A stretch of DNA of 6,595 bases from Planctomycetes bacterium SM23_32 (lineage in GTDB: Bacteria > Planctomycetota > Brocadiia > SM23-32), in assembly GCA_001303885.1 (NCBI GenBank), contig LJUE01000141.1:1-6595 (forward strand), in the 5' to 3' direction. A program made the position numbers and the translations under genes. The stretch's first letter is position 1. The number at the start of each line of letters is the position of its first letter. Below, piece after piece: positions 1 through 6,261 of this stretch. The notes beneath the pieces were generated by a model. That model did not search any database. It saw nothing but the letters and a program-made list of their open reading frames with translations, and was not told where the DNA came from.

Positions 1-420
1 GAGCCTGAGCCGTGCGCCAGCTTCACGCAGCATGGCCAGCAGCGCCATCTTGAGCGCTTCCGGATCGAAGCTCACCGCGTAAGGCGCCGTGCCCGGCGTC
101 AGCTCGCCCCAGTCGCCGTGTGCCGTGCGCCCGCAGGCGCCGTTCACGGCAATGAGCCGGTCCACCACCTCCTGGCCGATCCCCTTAACGGTTTGCAGGT
201 CGCACGGCGGCCTCTCGTTACGGAAGCCGTTGAAGCTGGTCATCAAGCCCGAGGTGGCGGTGCCGCCCAGAACGCCCGAACGCTCCAGCAGGAGCACGTC
301 GGCGCCGGCGCGCGCGGCGGCGACGGCGGCCACGCATCCCGCCAGCCCCCCGCCGGCGACCAGGACCTCCGCCCGGTCGGCAACCGGCACGTCGCGGCCC
401 GGTTCGGCATAGCTCTCCAT
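1..420 (-). CDS. FAD-dependent oxidoreductase, N-terminal part (runs off the left edge)
   Basis: This is the first 140 codons of a flavoprotein; the frame is open to the window edge, so the C-terminus is missing because of the window and not because of truncation. The N-terminus holds a Rossmann dinucleotide-binding fold: a hydrophobic strand (AEVLVAGGGLAG, residues 17-28) with the GxGxxG pattern at G23, G25 and G28, and an acidic residue, E46, at the end of the second strand (DVLLLE) that would bind the ribose of FAD. LGGTATSG (51-58) and FDPEALKMAL (118-127) fit the FAD_oxidored (PF12831-like) family of secreted or cytosolic oxidoreductases. The ATG at 418-420 is preceded by GAGGAG on the minus strand with a 6-nt spacer, which fixes the start. 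No signal peptide is visible. The gene is transcribed divergently from the sugar operon and may share its control region. The substrate cannot be read from this fragment. Confidence 0.85.
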   Translation of the reverse strand, partial: MESYAEPGRDVPVADRAEVLVAGGGLAGCVAAVAAARAGADVLLLERSGVLGGTATSGLMTSFNGFRNERPPCDLQTVKGIGQEVVDRLIAVNGACGRTAHGDWGELTPGTAPYAVSFDPEALKMALLAMLREAGARLRL

Positions 421-426
421 CTGTCG

Positions 427-432
427 CTCCTC
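427..432 (-). promoter_or_regulatory. Shine-Dalgarno site of the FAD oxidoreductase
   Basis: GAGGAG on the minus strand lies 6 nt before the ATG at 420. It supports that start over other in-frame codons. Confidence 0.75.
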
Positions 433-451
433 ACACGGGACAGGGGCGGCC

Positions 452-480
452 ATTGTAGGAGCCGGGCTGCCCCCGCACAA
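452..480 (-). promoter_or_regulatory. Putative sigma70-type promoter for the FAD oxidoreductase
   Basis: On the minus strand, TTGTGC (475-480, 3 of 6 bases match TTGACA) is followed after 17 bp by TACAAT (452-457, 5 of 6 match TATAAT). The -10 box is one of the few AT-rich spots in this GC-rich intergenic region. Transcription would begin near 445, giving a leader of about 25 nt before the ATG at 420. The -35 match is weak, so the call rests mainly on the -10 box, the exact spacing and the position. Confidence 0.45.
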
Positions 481-518
481 CGCGCGCGGCGGCGGCCTTT
501 GGCAAACTCGGCCCGGCT
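460..518. repeat. 8-bp inverted repeat inside the divergent promoter region
   Basis: AGCCGGGC (460-467) and GCCCGGCT (511-518) are perfect reverse complements, 43 bp apart. The left arm lies in the spacer of the minus-strand promoter and the right arm in the spacer of the plus-strand promoter, each a few bases upstream of a -10 box. They could be two half-sites for one regulator acting on both promoters. In sequence this GC-rich an 8-bp match can also arise by chance. Confidence 0.3.
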
Positions 519-528
519 GCTGTAGAAT
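499..528 (+). promoter_or_regulatory. Putative sigma70-type promoter for the galactokinase/GH44 operon
   Basis: TTGGCA (499-504, 5 of 6 match TTGACA) and TAGAAT (523-528, 5 of 6 match TATAAT) are separated by 18 bp. Both stand out as AT-richer islands in a very GC-rich stretch. Transcription would start near 535 and leave a leader of about 25 nt. It is the only convincing promoter seen for the five plus-strand genes downstream. Confidence 0.55.
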
Positions 529-559
529 CACCATCTCGCCTCCCGCAAGGGACTGGGAG

Positions 560-1945
560 ATGGGATTGCGCGAGGACATCCAGAACCTGGGCCGACGCTT
601 CGCTGAGGCCTTCACGGGCCGGCGCGCCGAGCTGCTCATCGGCGTGCCCGGCAGGATCAATCTGATCGGCGAGCACACCGACTACAACGGCTTCCCCGTG
701 ATGCCGATGGCCATCGAACGGTCGGTGCGCCTGGCCGTGGCGGCACGCCAGGACGGACGCGTCGAGCTGAGGAACGTCGAGCGGGAGAGGTATCCCGACC
801 GGCGCTTCCGCCTGTCCGAGGACATCCCCCCCTACGCCAACGGCGACTGGGGCAACTACTTCAAGGCGGCGGCGCAGTCGGTCGTCGAGCTGGCGGTCGG
901 CTGGGGACGGCAGGTGGGGGCCTTGAGGGGAGTCTCGTGCCTGGTGGAGGGCGACATCCCGCCGGCGGCGGGCCTGTCCTCGTCCACGGCGCTGGTGGTG
1001 GCAGCGGGGCTGGCATTCTGCGCCGCGAACGGGCTCGAGATGTCCCGCGCCGCCCTGGCCGAACGGATGGCCGAGGCCGAGCACTACGTCGGCACCCAGG
1101 GGGGCGGCATGGACCAGGCCGTCTGCCTGCTGGCGCACGCGGGCGAAGCGCTCAAAGTAGACTTCTTCCCCCTGGACGTGCAGAGGATCCCCTTTCCGGC
1201 CGACCACTGCATCGTGGCGGCCCATAGCACCGTGAAAGCCGAGAAGACCGGCCGGCGGCGCCCGCACTACAACCGGCGGGTGATCGAGTGCAGCCTGGGC
1301 GCGCAGCTGCTGGCTCGCGAACTCGGTCTGGCGGCCCCCGAGGCGGGCGGTCCCGATGCCGCCCCGCGCCTGGCGGACCTGGTCGCCCGCACCGGTCGGG
1401 CGCCCGCGCAGATAGTGGAGCTGCTGGAGCACCTGCTGGACGGTGACGAAGGGCTGACATTGAAGCGCGCGGCGGGGCTGTTCGACCTGGAACCGGGCGA
1501 GTTTGCGCGCCGCTTCCTGCGCATGAAGGACGGCAGCCTGCTGCCGATGCCGGGCCACGGGCTGCGCGTGCTCCCGCGCTGTCGCCACGTGTTCGGGGAG
1601 GCCGAGCGCACCGAACGCGCCGCCGACTGCCTGCGGGGGGGGGACCTCGAGGAGTTCGGCCGGCTCATGAACGAGTCGCACCGCAGTTGCGCCCAGCACT
1701 ACGAGATCAGCGTGCCGGAGCTGGACGAGCTGGTGTTGCTGATGCGGCAGGCCGGCGCGCTGGGGGCCCGGCTGACGGGGGCGGGGTTCGGCGGCTTCGC
1801 CATCGCCCTGGCCCAGGAGCAGCGCGCGGGCGACGTCACGCTTGCCGTGCAGAAGGAGTTCTACGCCCCCAGGGGACTTCCGACCGCCGATAACGTCTTC
1901 GTCTTCCGACCCGCCGAAGGGGCCGTCCTGGAGGAATTGCCGTGA
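560..1945 (+). CDS. Galactokinase-family GHMP sugar kinase (GALK2-like)
   Basis: This 461-residue cytosolic kinase belongs to the GHMP superfamily and probably converts galactose (or a close relative such as GalNAc) plus ATP into the 1-phosphate, the entry step of the Leloir pathway. The galactokinase signature GRINLIGEHTDY is at 31-42; by comparison with human GALK1, R32 would be the catalytic arginine and E38, H39 and D41 sugar contacts. The ATP-binding loop PPAAGLSSSTAL is at 134-145, the catalytic aspartate is D185 in GGGMDQ, and GHMP motif 3 is LTGAGFGG (405-412). The length is well above E. coli GalK (about 382) and near human GALK2 (about 458). The GGGMDQ form and the LMNESHRSC...PELDELV block also recall GALK2. 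Y237 matches the GALK1-type tyrosine, so galactose remains the likelier substrate. AAGGGA (547-552) lies 7 nt before the ATG. The stop overlaps the GH44 start. Confidence 0.9.
   Translation: MGLREDIQNLGRRFAEAFTGRRAELLIGVPGRINLIGEHTDYNGFPVMPMAIERSVRLAVAARQDGRVELRNVERERYPDRRFRLSEDIPPYANGDWGNYFKAAAQSVVELAVGWGRQVGALRGVSCLVEGDIPPAAGLSSSTALVVAAGLAFCAANGLEMSRAALAERMAEAEHYVGTQGGGMDQAVCLLAHAGEALKVDFFPLDVQRIPFPADHCIVAAHSTVKAEKTGRRRPHYNRRVIECSLGAQLLARELGLAAPEAGGPDAAPRLADLVARTGRAPAQIVELLEHLLDGDEGLTLKRAAGLFDLEPGEFARRFLRMKDGSLLPMPGHGLRVLPRCRHVFGEAERTERAADCLRGGDLEEFGRLMNESHRSCAQHYEISVPELDELVLLMRQAGALGARLTGAGFGGFAIALAQEQRAGDVTLAVQKEFYAPRGLPTADNVFVFRPAEGAVLEELP
1930..1935 (+). promoter_or_regulatory. Shine-Dalgarno site for the GTG start of the GH44 gene
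   Basis: GGAGGA lies inside the last codons of the galactokinase, 6 nt before the GTG at 1942. It supports the unusual GTG start and suggests that ribosomes finishing the kinase restart on the GH44 gene. Confidence 0.7.
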
Positions 1946-3576
1946 GACCAGGCGTCCTTCTCGCGCTGGCCGCTTGCCTGCTGCCTGTCCTATCGGTGTC
2001 GGCGCTTGCTGCCGAGGTGCGCGTCATCATTGACACCGCGCGCGACGTCTGGCCCATCAGCCCTTACGTCTACGGCTCCAATGCCCACGGGGGCGACGCG
2101 GAGGCCAACGTGGCGGCGGTCCGCTTCGGGGGCAACCGCACCACCGGCTACAACTGGGAGACCAACTACTCGAGCGCCGGCAACGACTGGCGGCACAGCA
2201 GCGACGACTACCTCGTGCAGGACCTGCCCGAGGAGCGCCGCCGTGAGCCGGCCATCGTCGTCAGGCTGTTTCACGAGCAGGCCGTCGCCCTGCGCGCCGC
2301 CGACCTGGTGACACTCCAGATGGCCGGCTACGTGGCGGCCGACAACCGCCGGGACGTCAGCGAGGCCGAGACGGCCCCCTCGGCGCGCTGGAAGCGCGTG
2401 GACTTCAAGAAGCTCGCGCCTTTCTCCCTGGTGCCGGACACGCGGGACGACGCCGTCTACATGGACGAGCAGGTCAACTTCCTGGTCAACCGCTACGGGC
2501 AGGCGGCCGAGGGCGGCGTGCAGATCTACTCGCTGGACAACGAGCCCGCCATATGGCCCAACACCCACCCGCGCATCCACCCCCAGCCGGTGACGTGCGA
2601 CGAGCTGGTGCAACGCTCCATCGCCCTGGCCCGGGCGGTGAAGGACGTTGACCCGACGGCCAGGGTCTCGGGGCCGGCCCTTTACGGCTGGACCGCTTTC
2701 GAGTCGCTCCAGAACGCCCCCGACTGGGACGTCTACAAGGAGAAGTACGACGACTGGTTCATCAACTTCTACCTGGACCGCATGCGGCAGGCCGAGGAGC
2801 GCTACGGGGTGAGGCTGCTGGACCTCCTGGACGTGCACTGGTACCCCGAGGCGCGCGTGGGCGGCCTGCGCATCACCACCAGCAGGCGCGCCGGCGACCC
2901 GGCCATGATGAGGGAACGCATGCACGCGCCCCGCACCCTGTGGGACGAGGGCTACCAGGAGAGCTCCTGGATCGGCCAGTGGCACCATCCCGTGCGCCTG
3001 CTCCCACGGCTCCAGGAGAACATCCGGGACTACTACCCCGGCACGCTGCTGGCCATCACGGAGCACAACTACGGCGGGGAGGGCGACGTGTCGGGCGCCG
3101 TCGCTCACGCCGACTTCCTGGGCCTGTGCGGCAAGCACGGGGTGTACATGGCGAACCGCTGGGGTCCGCTGCGGGGCTATGTGCTGTCGGCCTACCGGAT
3201 CTTCCGCAACTACGACGGCCGGAACTCCACCTTCGGTGAGACATCCGTGCACGCCGAAACGAGCGACCCGGCCGAGACCTCAGCCTACGCGTCGCTCGAC
3301 GGGGGCGGCCGCCTGCACCTTGTCCTGATCAACAAGCGCCTCGACGAGCCGGCCGCTTTCGACATCGAGTGCCGCCACGCCGCCGCGCTGGGCCGGGCGG
3401 AGTTCTACGTGGTGGACGGCTTGGGGGCGGCCGTCCGGCGACCGGAACCGCCCACCGACATCGCCGGGAACCGGCTTACGTATGCCGCACCGCCCGCCAG
3501 CGTCAGTCACCTGGTGCTCTCGGGGGCCGGGCAGGCCGCCGAGCCGTCGCTTGCCCCCCTGCCCGCCGGGGGTTAA
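1942..3576 (+). CDS. Secreted glycoside hydrolase family 44 (endoglucanase/xyloglucanase)
   Basis: This 544-residue exported enzyme probably cleaves internal beta-1,4-glucosidic bonds of glucan, with xyloglucan, glucomannan or cellulose as family substrates, by the retaining mechanism. A signal peptide covers residues 1-23 (R2, a hydrophobic core, then ALA before AEV). The barrel starts with ISPYVYGSN (39-47), followed by the family block RFGGNRTTGYNW (61-72) and HSSDDYL (85-91). The expected acid/base glutamate is E201 in SLDNEPAIW, followed by NTHPRIHP. LLDLLDVHWYPEA (292-304) is a barrel strand. The expected nucleophile is E374 in AITEHNYGG. Residues about 440-530 look like the C-terminal beta-sandwich. 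No dockerin, carbohydrate-binding module or sorting signal is visible, so it is probably free in the periplasm or medium. It starts at GTG, with a 4-bp overlap with the galactokinase and a good ribosome site. A distant non-cellulolytic member of the family is possible. Confidence 0.9.
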   Translation: MRPGVLLALAACLLPVLSVSALAAEVRVIIDTARDVWPISPYVYGSNAHGGDAEANVAAVRFGGNRTTGYNWETNYSSAGNDWRHSSDDYLVQDLPEERRREPAIVVRLFHEQAVALRAADLVTLQMAGYVAADNRRDVSEAETAPSARWKRVDFKKLAPFSLVPDTRDDAVYMDEQVNFLVNRYGQAAEGGVQIYSLDNEPAIWPNTHPRIHPQPVTCDELVQRSIALARAVKDVDPTARVSGPALYGWTAFESLQNAPDWDVYKEKYDDWFINFYLDRMRQAEERYGVRLLDLLDVHWYPEARVGGLRITTSRRAGDPAMMRERMHAPRTLWDEGYQESSWIGQWHHPVRLLPRLQENIRDYYPGTLLAITEHNYGGEGDVSGAVAHADFLGLCGKHGVYMANRWGPLRGYVLSAYRIFRNYDGRNSTFGETSVHAETSDPAETSAYASLDGGGRLHLVLINKRLDEPAAFDIECRHAAALGRAEFYVVDGLGAAVRRPEPPTDIAGNRLTYAAPPASVSHLVLSGAGQAAEPSLAPLPAGG

Positions 3577-3651
3577 CATCGCCACCGCACCGGCGCTCAC
3601 AGGCACGGCGGCAGAGCGCGGCCGCCCACTCCCGGCGTAAGGGCCCGAGGG

Positions 3652-4452
3652 ATGGCACGCCCGGACGACGCGAAGACGACGCTGCGGTTCATCGGCGTCC
3701 ATTCGTGCGTCCCGGCCCCGGGCGGCGAGACGGCCTGCCTGCTGCTCAATGAGACGGTGCTGGTGGACGCCGGGTGGAACGCCGCCCTCCACATGCGCCG
3801 CTTCGGCTGCGACCCGATGGCGCTCACCCACGTCTTCGTCACCCATTGCCACCACGACCACTACCTGGGCATCGGGCCGCTGGTCTACTACCGCGCCATG
3901 ACCGGCCGGGGCGGCCTTGCGCCCGACCCGCTCGTCGTGGCGGGGCCGCACATTGACATCCAGACGGTTGTTGATCGGGCCCTCGCCTACCTCCAGACGG
4001 ACCGTTGGCCCGAGGTCGCCTGCCCGCTCGAGGTGGTGCGCCTGAGGCCGGGCGAAGACTTCGCGACCGACCGGCTGCGCGTGAAGACGGCCCAGGTCGT
4101 GCATCCCGTGCTGGCGATGGCCTACCGGTTCGAGGACAAGCAGACCGGGGCGACGGTGGTGGTCTCGGGCGACACGGCCTTCTACGAGCCCCTGGCGAGG
4201 TTCGCCGAAGGGGCCGACGTGCTCGTCCACGAGGCGAGCATGGGCGCCCGCAGCGTTGATCCACTCGCGCCGTGGGGCCACGCGGGGGCGCAGGACGCCG
4301 CGCGGATCGCAGAGGCGGCCGGCGTCAAGCGCCTGTACCTGATCCACTGCGACGAGGGGCGGCGCGAGGAGGCGCTGGCGTCCGCCCGCGCCGTCTTCCC
4401 GCAGACCCATGCCGCAGAGGAGGGCCAGACGGTGGAGCTGCCGCTGCTCTGA
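3652..4452 (+). CDS. Metallo-beta-lactamase-fold hydrolase, RNase Z-like
   Basis: This 266-residue cytosolic protein has a complete metallo-beta-lactamase metal site: THCHHDH (64-70, giving H65, H67, D69 and H70), H151 in VVHPV, D174 in VSGDT, and H232 in LIHC. The extra motifs HEAS (193-196) and GHAG (209-212) followed by an alanine-rich helix are those of the RNase Z/arylsulfatase branch (HEAT, GHST, LxH). No long insertion suggests an RNase Z exosite, so tRNA processing is doubtful, and the protein may act on a small molecule. The substrate is unknown. It sits 75 bp after the GH44 gene and 24 bp before the sugar kinase, so a step in sugar-acid metabolism, such as lactone opening, is a reasonable guess but only a guess. 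TAAGGG (3638-3643) lies 8 nt before the ATG. A second purine run, GAGGG, abuts the ATG too closely to be useful. Confidence 0.85.
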   Translation: MARPDDAKTTLRFIGVHSCVPAPGGETACLLLNETVLVDAGWNAALHMRRFGCDPMALTHVFVTHCHHDHYLGIGPLVYYRAMTGRGGLAPDPLVVAGPHIDIQTVVDRALAYLQTDRWPEVACPLEVVRLRPGEDFATDRLRVKTAQVVHPVLAMAYRFEDKQTGATVVVSGDTAFYEPLARFAEGADVLVHEASMGARSVDPLAPWGHAGAQDAARIAEAAGVKRLYLIHCDEGRREEALASARAVFPQTHAAEEGQTVELPLL

Positions 4453-4460
4453 CCGGTGCA

Positions 4461-4466
4461 GAGGAG
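4461..4466 (+). promoter_or_regulatory. Shine-Dalgarno site that sets the start of the PfkB kinase
   Basis: GAGGAG lies 10 nt before the ATG at 4477. An in-frame GTG at 4456 overlaps this site and would add seven basic residues before the conserved first strand (YLTFGEIMMRV), so the ATG is preferred. Confidence 0.6.
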
Positions 4467-4476
4467 AAAACGGACC

Positions 4477-5565
4477 ATGTACCTGACGTTCGGCGAGATC
4501 ATGATGCGTGTCGCGCCGGAGGGCTTCCTGCGCTTTCGCCAGGCCCTGCCCGGGAAGGTGGGCGTGACCTTCGCCGGCGCCGAGGCCAACGTGGCGGCGG
4601 CGCTGGCCCTGCTGGGCGAGCAGGCCCGCTACCTGACCGCGCTGCCCGACACGCCCATCGTCCAGGCGCTGCTCGGCAACCTGCGCGGCCTGGGCGTTGA
4701 CACCTCGTGCATCCTGCTGCGCGAGGATGGGCGGCTCGGCATCTACTTCCTGGAGACAGGGGCCAACCAGCGCAGCTCGAACGTGATCTACGACCGCTCG
4801 GGCAGCGCCGTCTCCCTGGCCGGCCCTGAGGAGTACGACTTCGGGCGCGCCCTGGAGGGCGTCCACTGGGTCCACACGACGGGCATCACGCCGTCGTTGA
4901 GCGAGAACGCCTACCTCTCCGCCCTGGCCCTTCTGCGCGAGGCGAAGGCGCGGGGCATCGCCGTCTCATGCGACCTGAACTTCCGCAAGAAACTGTGGAA
5001 ATGGGCGCCGGGAACGGCGCCTCGCGAGCTGGCCGAACGCTGCATGGGCGAGATGCTGCCCCACGTTGACCTGGTGATCGGCAACGAGGAGGACGCCGCC
5101 GACGTGCTCGGCATCCGGGCGGAGGGCACTTCGGTAGAGGAGGGCCGCATCAGCCCCTACGCCTACGAGGCGGTGGCCTGCCGCATCGCCGAACGCTTCC
5201 CCAACGTGAGCCTCGTAGCTGTCACGCTGCGCGAGAGCATCTCGGCCACGCACAACAACTGGGGCGGCATGCTGTTCGACGTCGCGTCGGACCGCGGCCA
5301 CTTCGCCCCAACCGACGAGCACGGGGGCTACGCCCCTTACCAGATACGCAGCATCGTGGACCGCGTGGGCGCGGGCGACTCTTTCGCGGCGGGGCTGATC
5401 TGCGCCCTGAACAGCGAGGAGCACGCCGCCCCCGAGGCGGCCGTGCGCTTCGCCGTAGCGGCCAGCTGTCTGAAGCACTCCATCCATGGCGACTTCAACT
5501 ACGTGACCCGGGGCGAGGTGGAGCGGCTGGCGGCAGGGCAGGCTTCGGGGCGCGTGAGGAGGTGA
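4477..5565 (+). CDS. kdgK: PfkB-family sugar kinase, probable 2-keto-3-deoxygluconate (KDG) kinase
   Basis: This 362-residue cytosolic ribokinase-fold enzyme probably phosphorylates 2-keto-3-deoxygluconate (or the galactonate epimer) at O6 with ATP. The N-terminal strand YLTFGEIMMRV is followed by the substrate-side PfkB signature GAEANVAAALALLG (34-47). The C-terminal signature DRVGAGDSFAAGL (295-307) contains the anion-hole GAGD and the catalytic base D301. Near the C-terminus, CLKHSIHGDFNYVTRGEV (331-348) is a block common in KdgK-type proteins. At about 310 residues E. coli KdgK is shorter. The extra length seems to lie around 215-265, including TLRESISATHNNW, a feature I associate with long KdgK-like kinases. 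The next gene is an aldolase for the expected product, 2 bp downstream, which strongly supports the KDG-type assignment. The choice between KDG and KDGal cannot be made from sequence. Another PfkB substrate such as fructose is less likely given this neighbour. Confidence 0.85.
   Translation: MYLTFGEIMMRVAPEGFLRFRQALPGKVGVTFAGAEANVAAALALLGEQARYLTALPDTPIVQALLGNLRGLGVDTSCILLREDGRLGIYFLETGANQRSSNVIYDRSGSAVSLAGPEEYDFGRALEGVHWVHTTGITPSLSENAYLSALALLREAKARGIAVSCDLNFRKKLWKWAPGTAPRELAERCMGEMLPHVDLVIGNEEDAADVLGIRAEGTSVEEGRISPYAYEAVACRIAERFPNVSLVAVTLRESISATHNNWGGMLFDVASDRGHFAPTDEHGGYAPYQIRSIVDRVGAGDSFAAGLICALNSEEHAAPEAAVRFAVAASCLKHSIHGDFNYVTRGEVERLAAGQASGRVRR
5556..5562 (+). promoter_or_regulatory. Shine-Dalgarno site of the aldolase, inside the end of the kinase
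   Basis: GAGGAGG forms the last sense codons of the kinase and lies 5 nt before the ATG at 5568. An in-frame GTG at 5562 would use the last G of this site and is therefore an unlikely start. The arrangement suggests translational coupling of kinase and aldolase. Confidence 0.75.
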
Positions 5566-5567
5566 CG

Positions 5568-6218
5568 ATGAGCGGGGTGGACGTGCAGATGTTCATCGAG
5601 GACCTGCAGGCGGCCCCCGTCATCGCCATCGTGCGCGGGCTGAGACCCGACGACGTCGTCCGCCTCGGAGAGGCGCTGGCCGAAGGCGGCGTGCGGTTCC
5701 TCGAGACCACCCTCAACTCCCCGGAGCCGTTCGTCAGCATCCGGCGCACGGCGCAACGGTTCGCCGACGCCGGGATCCATGTCGGCGCCGGCACGGTGCT
5801 GGCCCCCGAACAGGTAGAGCGCGTGGCCCACGCGGGCGGCACCTACGTGGTCTCGCCCGGCTTTCACCCCGCTGTCGTGCGCCGCACCAAGGAACTCGGC
5901 CTCGTCTCAATCCCCGGCTTCATGACGCCGAGCGAGGGCTTCGCAGCCGCCGACTGCGGGGCCGACTTGCTGAAGTGCTTCCCGGCCAGCGCGCTCGGCC
6001 CGGCCTACCTCAAAGCCATCAAGGCCGTCCTCCCCCACCCCGTGGTGGCCGTCGGCGGCGTGAACGTGGACACCGCCGCCGACTACGTCGGGGCGGGCGC
6101 CGTCGCCGTGGGCGTCGGCAGCAGCATCGTGGACAAGCAGCTTATCGCCGAGGGCAGGTTCGGCGAGCTGGCCGAGCTGGCCCGCCGCTTCCTGGCCGCG
6201 GTCAGGGATGCCCGGTAG
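5568..6218 (+). CDS. KDPG/KDPGal-type class I aldolase
   Basis: This 216-residue cytosolic (alpha/beta)8 aldolase probably splits 2-keto-3-deoxy-6-phosphogluconate, or its galactonate epimer, into pyruvate and glyceraldehyde 3-phosphate. The length fits the Eda/DgoA family. Visible motifs run in order: PVIAIVRG (17-24), LETTLNSP with catalytic E46 (45-52), VGAGTVL (72-78), SPGFHP (96-101), IPGFMTPSE (115-123), the Schiff-base lysine K136 in LLKCFPAS, and the phosphate-binding VGG (162-164) and VGSS (183-186). LNSP, and FPAS followed by ALGPAYLKAIKAVLP, resemble E. coli DgoA (LNSP; FPSS, then AFGPQYIKALKAVLP as I remember it) more than Eda (LRT; FPAE). KDPGal is therefore a real alternative substrate. 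It is the last gene of the run; I see no hairpin with a T-tract after its TAG. Confidence 0.88.
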   Translation: MSGVDVQMFIEDLQAAPVIAIVRGLRPDDVVRLGEALAEGGVRFLETTLNSPEPFVSIRRTAQRFADAGIHVGAGTVLAPEQVERVAHAGGTYVVSPGFHPAVVRRTKELGLVSIPGFMTPSEGFAAADCGADLLKCFPASALGPAYLKAIKAVLPHPVVAVGGVNVDTAADYVGAGAVAVGVGSSIVDKQLIAEGRFGELAELARRFLAAVRDAR

Positions 6219-6261
6219 GCGGCCTGCGACGACGCGTCCAAGCGCTCAGAGCCAACCAGAC

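Noticed and set aside
243..434. Small minus-strand frame of 63 codons near the left edge
   Set aside because: It overlaps the FAD oxidoreductase in another frame on the same strand and lacks the Rossmann motif; the frame starting at 420 carries GxGxxG and a good ribosome site.
431..1699. Long minus-strand open frame of 422 codons opposite the galactokinase
   Set aside because: It is antisense to a gene with clear GHMP kinase motifs. Open antisense frames are expected where third codon positions are nearly all G or C. Its translation is rich in R, Q, H and V with no recognisable motif.
1942..1977. LAAC at residues 9-12 of the GH44 protein as a lipoprotein lipobox
   Set aside because: The stretch before the cysteine is too short and the hydrophobic core continues after it to ALA at 21-23, which fits ordinary signal peptidase I cleavage better.
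1990..3252. Minus-strand open frame of 420 codons opposite the GH44 gene
   Set aside because: It is a mirror of a GH44 gene with both catalytic glutamates in context, and its translation is repetitive in V, H, G and A without a family pattern.
4456..4476. GTG at 4456 as the start of the PfkB kinase
   Set aside because: It overlaps the likely ribosome-binding site and adds a short basic tail before the conserved first strand; the ATG at 4477 has the better context.
3280..4875. Minus-strand open frame of 531 codons crossing three plus-strand genes
   Set aside because: It runs across the ends of the GH44 and kinase genes and the whole metallo-hydrolase, all of which have intact motifs. Its length reflects base composition.
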